Below, in pieces: positions 5,958 through 11,276 of a stretch of DNA of 11,276 nucleotides. Where the stretch lies: positions 1 to 11,276 of the forward strand of contig CALGOZ010000061.1 of NCBI GenBank assembly GCA_937960785.1. Direction: 5' to 3'. The DNA comes from an uncultured Pseudogracilibacillus sp. (lineage in GTDB: Bacteria; Bacillota; Bacilli; Bacillales; Amphibacillaceae). Under the pieces are notes generated by a model. That model was not told the origin of the DNA and searched no databases. It saw only the letters and a program-made list of their open reading frames with translations. Within the stretch, counting starts at the first letter, position 1. Every line of letters starts with the position of its first letter. The position numbers and the translations under genes are program-made.

Positions 5958-7253
5958 ATGCAATTTGAAAAGTCAAAACAAGCTTATGATATAGCAGTTG
6001 AGTTAATGCCTGGAGGAGTTAATTCTCCGGTAAGAGCCTTTCGTTCTGTCGATATGTCACCAATTTTTATTGAAAAAGGAAAAGGTTCCCGAATAACAGA
6101 TATCGATGGAAACGAGTATATCGATTATGTATTAAGTTGGGGTCCTCTTATTTTAGGTCATTCGGATGAACGAGTCGTTCAAGGGTTAAAAGCAGCTGCC
6201 GAAAAAGGAACGAGCTACGGGGCACCAACTCTGTTGGAAAATAAACTTGCCAAACTCGTAATGGAACGAATACCATCTATTGAAATGTTACGGATGGTTA
6301 ATTCTGGAACAGAGGCGACGATGAGTGCTTTAAGAGTAGCTCGTGGATACACTGGTAGGGATATTATTGTAAAGTTTGAAGGTAATTACCATGGACATGG
6401 TGATTCTTTACTAATTAAGGCCGGATCCGGAGTGGCAACGCTCGGATTGCCTGATAGCCCTGGTGTACCTAAGACCGTTGCCCAAAATACGATTACTGTT
6501 CCATACAATGATTTAGAAAGTGTAGAAGAAGTATTTGAGAAACATGGGGAAAATATTGCAGCAATAATTGTCGAGCCTGTTGCTGGAAATATGGGAGTTG
6601 TCCCACCGAAGGAAAACTTTTTACAAGGCTTACGAGAAGTGACGAAAGAGTACGGAGCATTATTAATCTTCGATGAAGTAATGACTGGTTTTCGTGTAAG
6701 TTATGAAAGTGCCCAAGGCTATTTTGGCATTGAACCAGATTTAACTTGTTTAGGAAAAGTAATCGGAGGAGGGTTACCTGTAGGAGCATATGGTGGTAAA
6801 CGAGAAATCATGGAAAATGTCGCACCAGCTGGTGAGATTTATCAAGCAGGAACATTATCCGGAAATCCTCTAGCGATGACTGCTGGCTATGAAACATTGC
6901 GAGCCTTGGATGAAGAAGCATATAGTGACTTAAATAAGAAAGCCGATCGCCTTGTAGACGGCTATAAAAAAGCATCCGAAACCTATGGAATTCCGTTACA
7001 AATTAACCGTGCGGGCTCTATGTTAGGTTTCTTCTTTACAGATCAGCCAGTTGTAAACTTTGCAACGGCCCAAACATCAAACTTAGAAATATTTACTCAT
7101 TATTATAAAGGGATGATTAAAGAAGGTATCTTTTTACCACCGTCTCAATTTGAAGGGCTGTTTTTATCAACGGCACATACAGAGGCAGACATTGACCATA
7201 CAATCGACGCCGTAAATCGTGTATTCAAAACAATGAATGAAAAATTTAAATAA
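5958..7253 (+). CDS. hemL: Glutamate-1-semialdehyde 2,1-aminomutase HemL
   Basis: PLP enzyme that turns glutamate-1-semialdehyde from HemA into 5-aminolevulinate. 431 residues, normal length for a class-III aminotransferase fold. Visible motifs: MPGGVNSPVRAF (17-28), VNSGTEATMSALR (114-126), FEGNYHGHGD (140-149), the cofactor Asp239 in IFDEVMTGFR, and the PLP Lys267 in LGKVIGGGLPVGAYGG. ATG start two bases after the hemB stop, with GGAGAGGTG (5941-5949) as a strong ribosome site inside hemB. The gene is complete with no odd replacements. It ends just before hemE, whose ribosome site overlaps its stop codon. Confidence 0.98.
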   Translation: MQFEKSKQAYDIAVELMPGGVNSPVRAFRSVDMSPIFIEKGKGSRITDIDGNEYIDYVLSWGPLILGHSDERVVQGLKAAAEKGTSYGAPTLLENKLAKLVMERIPSIEMLRMVNSGTEATMSALRVARGYTGRDIIVKFEGNYHGHGDSLLIKAGSGVATLGLPDSPGVPKTVAQNTITVPYNDLESVEEVFEKHGENIAAIIVEPVAGNMGVVPPKENFLQGLREVTKEYGALLIFDEVMTGFRVSYESAQGYFGIEPDLTCLGKVIGGGLPVGAYGGKREIMENVAPAGEIYQAGTLSGNPLAMTAGYETLRALDEEAYSDLNKKADRLVDGYKKASETYGIPLQINRAGSMLGFFFTDQPVVNFATAQTSNLEIFTHYYKGMIKEGIFLPPSQFEGLFLSTAHTEADIDHTIDAVNRVFKTMNEKFK

Positions 7254-7266
7254 AAGGATGAATATA

Positions 7267-8310
7267 ATGACTCGTTTATTTAATGATACGATTATCCAGG
7301 CTTATAAAGGAGAAGATACGAATTACACACCGGTTTGGTATATGCGCCAAGCCGGCCGGTCTCAACCGGAATATTTAGAAATTAGAAAGAAGCATACGTT
7401 ATTTGAAATCACTCACAATCCGGAGCTTTGTGCTTATGTTACTCGTTTACCGGTAGAAAATTATAATAATGATGCAGCAATTTTATATAAGGATATTATG
7501 AGTCCATTACCTCCAATGGGAATCGATGTCGAGATCAAGCCTAATATAGGACCGGTAATTGATGACCCAATTCAATCAATTAATGACGTTAAAAACTTAG
7601 GGGAATTAAATCCTGCTAAAGATATTCCATACATTTTAGAAACGATTGAACTACTCACTCAAGAGCAATTAAATGTACCATTAATTGGATTTAGTGGCGC
7701 ACCTTTTACGTTAGCGAGTTACATGATTGAAGGTGGTCCATCGAAAAATCACGAAAAAACAAAAGCCTTTATGTATCAGCATCCTGATACTTGGTTTGCA
7801 TTAATGAAGAAGCTAGAAGAAATGATCATTACTTATACGGAAGCTCAAGTCGATGCCGGAGCTCAAGCGATTCAAATATTTGATTCCTGGGCTGGTGCCT
7901 TAAGTGCGATGGATTATAGGAAATACTTAATGCCTACGATGCTCAATATCCTTTCTAGTTTAAGGAAGAAATCAGTTCCTTTAATATTGTTCGGTGTTAA
8001 TACGCGTCATTTATTAAAGGATTGGAATGAACTTCCGGTCGATGTCATCGGTTTGGACTGGCGTACTTCAATTGAGGAGGCGCGGGAACTCGGTGTAACG
8101 AAGGTGTTACAAGGAAATTTAGATCCGACAATATTGCTTGCGGATTGGGATCAAATTGAGAAACGCGCAAAGGAAATTATAGAAGCGGGTGTCAAGGATG
8201 GAAGGCATGTCTTCAACTTAGGTCATGGAGTTACACCGAATATAAAACCTGAAACATTAAAAAAGCTTACAGATTTAATTCACACGTACTCAAAAAAATT
8301 AAAAGGCTAA
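7267..8310 (+). CDS. hemE: Uroporphyrinogen decarboxylase HemE
   Basis: Removes four acetate carboxyls from uroporphyrinogen III to give coproporphyrinogen III. From the ATG at 7267 it has 347 residues, normal for the family. Motifs: VWYMRQAGRSQPEY with Arg27 and Arg31, DAAILYKDIMSPL with the catalytic Asp76, GFSGAPFTLASYMIEGGPS, IQIFDSWAGAL, GLDWR, QGNLDP and FNLGHGV near the end. I prefer 7267 over the ATGs at 7237 and 7258 because AAAGG at 7253-7257 lies nine bases upstream and known family starts align there. In B. subtilis this gene begins a separate hemEHY operon; here it follows hemL by 13 bases. Confidence 0.97.
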   Translation: MTRLFNDTIIQAYKGEDTNYTPVWYMRQAGRSQPEYLEIRKKHTLFEITHNPELCAYVTRLPVENYNNDAAILYKDIMSPLPPMGIDVEIKPNIGPVIDDPIQSINDVKNLGELNPAKDIPYILETIELLTQEQLNVPLIGFSGAPFTLASYMIEGGPSKNHEKTKAFMYQHPDTWFALMKKLEEMIITYTEAQVDAGAQAIQIFDSWAGALSAMDYRKYLMPTMLNILSSLRKKSVPLILFGVNTRHLLKDWNELPVDVIGLDWRTSIEEARELGVTKVLQGNLDPTILLADWDQIEKRAKEIIEAGVKDGRHVFNLGHGVTPNIKPETLKKLTDLIHTYSKKLKG

Positions 8311-8335
8311 TAGAGAGCAAATGGAAGGGATGAGC

Positions 8336-9739
8336 ATGCAAAATACACAAGATCTTGTCGTTATAGGTGGCGGTATTACTGGATTAACCGCCACTTACTA
8401 TTTACAAGAAGAAATAAAAAGAAACGATTTACCTTATCGTGTTCAATTATTGGAAGCTAGTGAGCGATTAGGGGGAAAAATAAATACGTTAAGAAAAGAT
8501 GGTTTTATAATCGAACGGGGGGCGGACTCCTTTTTAGGGCGTAAAAAACAAGCGCTTGAATTAGTAGACAAGTTAGGATTAACGGATGAACTTGTTCGCA
8601 ATAAAGTAGGTCAGGCTTATATTTTATTACAAGATCAATTGCATCCAATTCCAGAAGGTTCATTTATGGGAATTCCAACGAAATTACTTCCTTTATTACA
8701 AACTAATTTATTAAGCTGGCGAGGAAAGGTTCGGCTTATGAGTGACTTTCTTATTGCAAAAGGTAAAGAAATGGAGGATCAATCTCTCGGCTATTTTTTA
8801 AGGAGACGTCTCGGCAATGAAGTTGTCGATCATATCATAGAACCGTTATTATCCGGTGTATATTCGAGTGATATCGATCGAATGAGCATTATGTCAACTT
8901 TTCCGAACTTTTATCATCTTGAGCAAAAGCAAGGAAGTTTAATAAAAGGGCTCCGTAAATCAATGCCGAAAAAGCGCCGAAATACTGGCAAACGCCCAGG
9001 GCAATTTTTCACTTTTAAACAAGGTCTATCTAGGTTGCCTGAGGAACTTTTTAACAATATAGATGATGGAACTGTATCGTTACATACAAAAGTTAAAAAA
9101 GTCGAACGAAAAGAATCCTATTATAAACTTTATACATCGACAGGAATTATCCATTCTAAAGCTTGTCTTTTCACTATACCGCATAAGGAAGTTCTCTCTT
9201 TATTTAAGAATAGACATTCTTTTACCGAACTTGAGGAAATTCCTGTATCGTCTGTAGCAAATGTTGTTTTTGCCTTTCGAAAAGAAGACTTCACATGTAA
9301 AACAGATGGTACTGGATTTGTCGTGTCACGAAAAGGCGACTATCATATTACAGCTTGTACTTGGACGACGGAGAAATGGCCCCATACGACACCTGCAGAT
9401 TATGTGCTTCTTAGAGCGTATGTTGGAAAGCCGACCGAGCAAGGTATTGTTTTTTTATCTGATGAAGAAATTATTGAAAAAGTAATGACAGATCTAAAAA
9501 AAGTCCTACCTATTCAGAGTGAACCTTTATTTCATTATGTAACTCGTTATACACATTTGATGCCTCAATATACAGTGGGTCACAAAAGACGTCTCTCGTC
9601 CTTGAAGCAGTCTCTTGAAAAGGAACTACCTGGAATTTTTGTAGCAGGTAGCTCTTATCAAGGTGTTGGAATTCCTGATTGTATTGAACAAGCTAAAAAT
9701 GCATCAAGCGAAATTTTAAAATATTTAGGTGAGGCTTAA
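8336..9739 (+). CDS. hemY: Coproporphyrinogen/protoporphyrinogen III oxidase, HemY type
   Basis: FAD and oxygen-dependent oxidase. In Gram-positive bacteria this family (CgoX) mainly makes coproporphyrin III from coproporphyrinogen III. From the ATG at 8336 it has 467 residues, close to the 470 of B. subtilis HemY. An FAD fold with IGGGITGL at 10-17 is followed by LLEASERLGGKI and FIIERGADSF, and ends with the family signature VAGSSYQGVGIPDC near 436-449. I prefer 8336 because GGAAGGG at 8323-8329 sits six bases upstream; ATGs at 8321 and 8330 are alternatives. hemH, which lies between hemE and hemY in B. subtilis, is absent: only 25 bp separate the two genes. Last gene of the operon. No convincing terminator follows. 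Confidence 0.95.
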   Translation: MQNTQDLVVIGGGITGLTATYYLQEEIKRNDLPYRVQLLEASERLGGKINTLRKDGFIIERGADSFLGRKKQALELVDKLGLTDELVRNKVGQAYILLQDQLHPIPEGSFMGIPTKLLPLLQTNLLSWRGKVRLMSDFLIAKGKEMEDQSLGYFLRRRLGNEVVDHIIEPLLSGVYSSDIDRMSIMSTFPNFYHLEQKQGSLIKGLRKSMPKKRRNTGKRPGQFFTFKQGLSRLPEELFNNIDDGTVSLHTKVKKVERKESYYKLYTSTGIIHSKACLFTIPHKEVLSLFKNRHSFTELEEIPVSSVANVVFAFRKEDFTCKTDGTGFVVSRKGDYHITACTWTTEKWPHTTPADYVLLRAYVGKPTEQGIVFLSDEEIIEKVMTDLKKVLPIQSEPLFHYVTRYTHLMPQYTVGHKRRLSSLKQSLEKELPGIFVAGSSYQGVGIPDCIEQAKNASSEILKYLGEA

Positions 9740-9836
9740 AGTGTTTATTACAACAGCACAATAAATGGTAACCAATTTGAAATTAATTATTTTATTACTA
9801 TGTAGAAGTCTGTTACCCCCTTTTTTGTAATAAATA
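9740..9836 (+). other. hemY 3' intergenic segment without a clear terminator
   Basis: Only weak AT-only symmetry is seen (TTTATT at 9744-9749 pairing with AATAAA ten bases later, and a short TGGTAACCA palindrome). A GC-rich stem followed by a T-run is not present. A C5T6 run at 9816-9826 resembles a terminator tail, but no adjacent G-run pairs with it; its partner lies about 70 bases downstream. Transcription from the heme operon may therefore continue into the lipoprotein gene. Confidence 0.5.
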
Positions 9837-9902
9837 AAGACAATCTATTTAGAATTACGGTATACTATAATAAATTGTATATTTTACAATTAAAGGGGGT
9901 AA
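9813..9902 (+). repeat. Long inverted repeat that can mask the lipoprotein ribosome site
   Basis: TTACCCCCTTT (9813-9823) is exactly complementary to AAAGGGGGTAA (9892-9902), and an outer-to-inner continuation TTGTAA (9825-9830) matches TTACAA (9884-9889), giving about 17 pairs with a small bulge. The right arm contains the Shine-Dalgarno sequence of the downstream gene. The promoter lies between the arms, so only transcripts reading through from hemY would contain the left arm and hide the ribosome site. Confidence 0.6.
9837..9871 (+). promoter_or_regulatory. Likely sigma-A promoter of the lipoprotein gene
   Basis: -35 AAGACA (9837-9842), 18-bp spacer, -10 TATACT (9861-9866), with an overlapping perfect TATAAT at 9866-9871. 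It is followed by a 7-5-7 inverted repeat AATTGTA/TACAATT (9873-9891), which could be an operator or a 5' hairpin of the short transcript. Confidence 0.55.
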
Positions 9903-9912
9903 TACGATTAAA

Positions 9913-10824
9913 GTGAAACGTTTTATCTTTATTTTTTTACTTATAGTTTTAGTTGCTTGTCAGAGTGATGAGTATCCTTTTTTGGAACAGTTTTATGAAG
10001 AACTAGAAAAGTTTAAGCTTGATGCTGCAATAGAGCTATATAACGAGGAAGTGACTAATTTATCAAACGGCGCAAAAATATATGTAGATCGCAAGTCATC
10101 AAAAGAATTAGTGAACTTCTTAGATCAACTCGTAGAACGTAGTAATGAGCGAATTGAATCGAAAATGACATTGCTTAATCGATTAGAAGAACTTTCAGCG
10201 ATACATAACGACAATCGCAAGTTTACAGAGAAGTTAGATGAGCTGATTGAAAAGACAAAAAATGAAATTGAAAATTTAACGAATGATGAACAAAAGCGGG
10301 TTCAAAAAGAACTGCAACGTTTTAAGGCGGAATCAAGAAGCACTTTCGACTATACGCTTGATGAAATTAGGGAACGTTATGATTCGATATCGAAAAGTGG
10401 TAATTTTAATGAAGAAATGCTCCTTTATAAAGATAAGGCCTTAAATGTAGGCGTTTACATGGAGGTGTCTCCGGGTTACGCTACGTTCTTATATTTCGAC
10501 GAAGAATTAGAACGGCCGTTTTTTGTAGAAGTTATTTCTAAAAAGAGGACCTCGGAAAATGTTGCAAACGAGCCAGATAATGAACTAAATGAATGGATAT
10601 TAGCCTATATATTAGGCGCTTCAAAAGTAGCGAGACTACTCGATATAAATTTAGATGAATTATTCAAAGGCACGTTTTCGGAAAGGTTTTTGGAAATAGT
10701 AACAGAATCTGAAGAAATAAATGACCACAAAGAGATAGGAGATCTTGTGGCACATTTATATGAAACAGAAGAGCATCTACTTAAATTTGATTTATATTTA
10801 AAGCCGAATTTAATCAAGAAGTAA
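9913..10824 (+). CDS. Predicted lipoprotein of unknown function
   Basis: I do not recognise the family. The 303 residues begin with a lipoprotein signal: Lys-Arg, a hydrophobic core and the lipobox LVAC with the lipidated Cys16, so the protein should be anchored to the outer face of the membrane. Residues about 23-160 are charged and mainly helical, with heptad-like stretches at 70-135 suggesting coiled coil. Residues 175-210 look beta-rich (GVYMEVSPGYATFLYF), and 225-300 are again helical. There are no Cys beyond the lipobox and no catalytic motif I can name. The start is GTG at 9913, 13 bases from GGGGG (9895-9899); ATT at 9907, in frame, has better spacing. It has its own promoter and terminator. 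Possibly a cell-envelope binding protein, which is inference only. Confidence 0.85.
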   Translation: MKRFIFIFLLIVLVACQSDEYPFLEQFYEELEKFKLDAAIELYNEEVTNLSNGAKIYVDRKSSKELVNFLDQLVERSNERIESKMTLLNRLEELSAIHNDNRKFTEKLDELIEKTKNEIENLTNDEQKRVQKELQRFKAESRSTFDYTLDEIRERYDSISKSGNFNEEMLLYKDKALNVGVYMEVSPGYATFLYFDEELERPFFVEVISKKRTSENVANEPDNELNEWILAYILGASKVARLLDINLDELFKGTFSERFLEIVTESEEINDHKEIGDLVAHLYETEEHLLKFDLYLKPNLIKK

Positions 10825-10858
10825 AAAAGAGACCAATTCAAAACTAGCTTAACCGAAT

Positions 10859-10910
10859 AGGATGGACTGAAATTTTTTATGACGTAGGAACTCAGTCCAT
10901 CCTTATTTTA
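10859..10910 (+). terminator. Strong rho-independent terminator after the lipoprotein gene
   Basis: A perfect 12-bp stem, AGGATGGACTGA (10859-10870) with TCAGTCCATCCT (10892-10903), has a 21-base loop and is followed by a T-rich TATTTTATT tail. It lies 34 bp after the stop codon. The reverse side lacks a T-tract, so it acts on the plus strand. Confidence 0.9.
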
Positions 10911-11012
10911 TTCAGAGATTTTTTTCTGTTTGTTTTGGCGACATACTTCCTTAAGTTTACCCTTATATACGTAGTACACTCTTCATGTGCCTACTAAATT
11001 GGACCAAAAGCT

Positions 11013-11182
11013 TACTAAAGTATTTTCGCGTCGGGAAAGTTTTGAAAAACCTACTTAATATATTCTTGGAGCTGGGAAAGTTTTAAGGAGAACCTATCTA
11101 ATATACTCTCGGAGCTAGGAGAGTTTTATGAGGAATATATCTAATATTTCCCCGGGAATAGGGAAGTTTTGAATGTGTTGTT
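11013..11182. repeat. Imperfect tandem repeat, four units of about 42 bp
   Basis: Units start near 11013, 11054, 11097 and 11140 (lengths 41, 43, 43 and about 43). Shared core: CTAATATATTC, then CGGAGCT, then GGGAAAGTTTT, with units drifting by substitutions and small gaps. The GGGAAAGTTTT core recurs at 11033, 11074, 11117 (as AGGAGAGTTTT) and 11160. The period is not a multiple of three, so it is not a protein repeat. Units are too diverged for a recent expansion, and no spacer/repeat pattern of CRISPR type is present. Confidence 0.7.
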
Positions 11183-11217
11183 TATTCCTCACCTGGCTTG
11201 GGTTTCCGCTGAGTAAG

Positions 11218-11261
11218 ATAGAGTGCTGTTTCTGGTTAATTTACCCGGTGGAGCGCTCTAT
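11218..11261. repeat. Inverted repeat / hairpin at right edge
   Basis: ATAGAGTGCT (11218-11227) pairs with AGCGCTCTAT (11252-11261), ten pairs with one G-U, and the 24-base loop can add GGT/ACC. No T-run follows on either side, so it is not a standard terminator. It could be the start of a structured leader for a gene outside the window. Confidence 0.5.
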
Positions 11262-11276
11262 TGTGTAAGTATGAAC

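Larger units (their letters stand above)
10911..11276. other. Non-coding right-edge region with repeats
   Basis: No credible gene is seen on either strand. The stretch holds the tandem repeat at 11013-11182 and the inverted repeat at 11218-11261, both listed separately; the rest shows nothing I can name. The next gene must begin beyond the window. Confidence 0.6.

Noticed and set aside
9816..9830. C5T6 run after hemY as a terminator of the heme operon
   Set aside because: No upstream G-rich arm pairs with the C-run; the only partner lies about 70 bases downstream at the lipoprotein ribosome site.
11013..11182. CRISPR array
   Set aside because: Similarity runs through the whole period with no unique spacers, the units are diverged, and no cas gene is present.

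Overview
The window looks like chromosomal DNA of a low-GC, Gram-positive, spore-former-type bacterium (Bacillota, most likely Bacillaceae). The evidence is AT-rich codon use, Shine-Dalgarno sites with extended 16S complementarity, GTG and TTG starts, a lipoprotein signal of the Bacillus type, and heme enzymes that most resemble the Bacillus/Staphylococcus versions, including an oxygen-dependent HemY type oxidase.

Layout. Positions 1-253 hold no gene, only the terminator of the first gene. Positions 254-1363 (minus strand) encode a secreted coiled-coil protein with a C-terminal 3D (Asp-Asp-Asp) cell-wall domain. A 534-bp divergent intergenic region (1364-1897) carries several inverted repeats that look like operators. 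Positions 1898-9739 (plus strand) are one tight seven-gene tetrapyrrole operon: hemA, hemC, hemD, hemB, hemL, hemE, hemY. Spacings run from a short overlap to about 33 bp. Then comes a 173-bp gap with a promoter and a long inverted repeat, a lipoprotein gene of unknown function (9913-10824) with a strong terminator, and about 370 bp of non-coding DNA containing an imperfect tandem repeat of about 42 bp and a hairpin at the right edge.

How the genes work together. HemA and HemL make 5-aminolevulinate from glutamyl-tRNA. HemB makes porphobilinogen. HemC and HemD make uroporphyrinogen III. HemE decarboxylates it to coproporphyrinogen III. HemY of this type oxidises that to coproporphyrin III in Gram-positive bacteria. 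The operon therefore encodes the whole route from glutamyl-tRNA to coproporphyrin III. The iron-insertion enzyme (HemH/CpfC), the final decarboxylase (HemQ/ChdC) and the HemX membrane protein are not here. In B. subtilis the genes sit in two operons, hemAXCDBL and hemEHY, so this is a fused version lacking hemX and hemH, and the flanking genes are not those of the B. subtilis hemA locus.

Most notable point. HemC lacks the cysteine that normally carries the dipyrromethane cofactor (Glu240 is in its place) and has several further changes in the cofactor pocket, although the reading frame is intact and the catalytic Asp is kept. HemA is also changed at motifs that are normally nearly invariant, while HemB, HemL, HemE and HemY look orthodox. 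Either this HemC works in an unusual way, or a canonical copy exists elsewhere and this operon is a diverged or second set.
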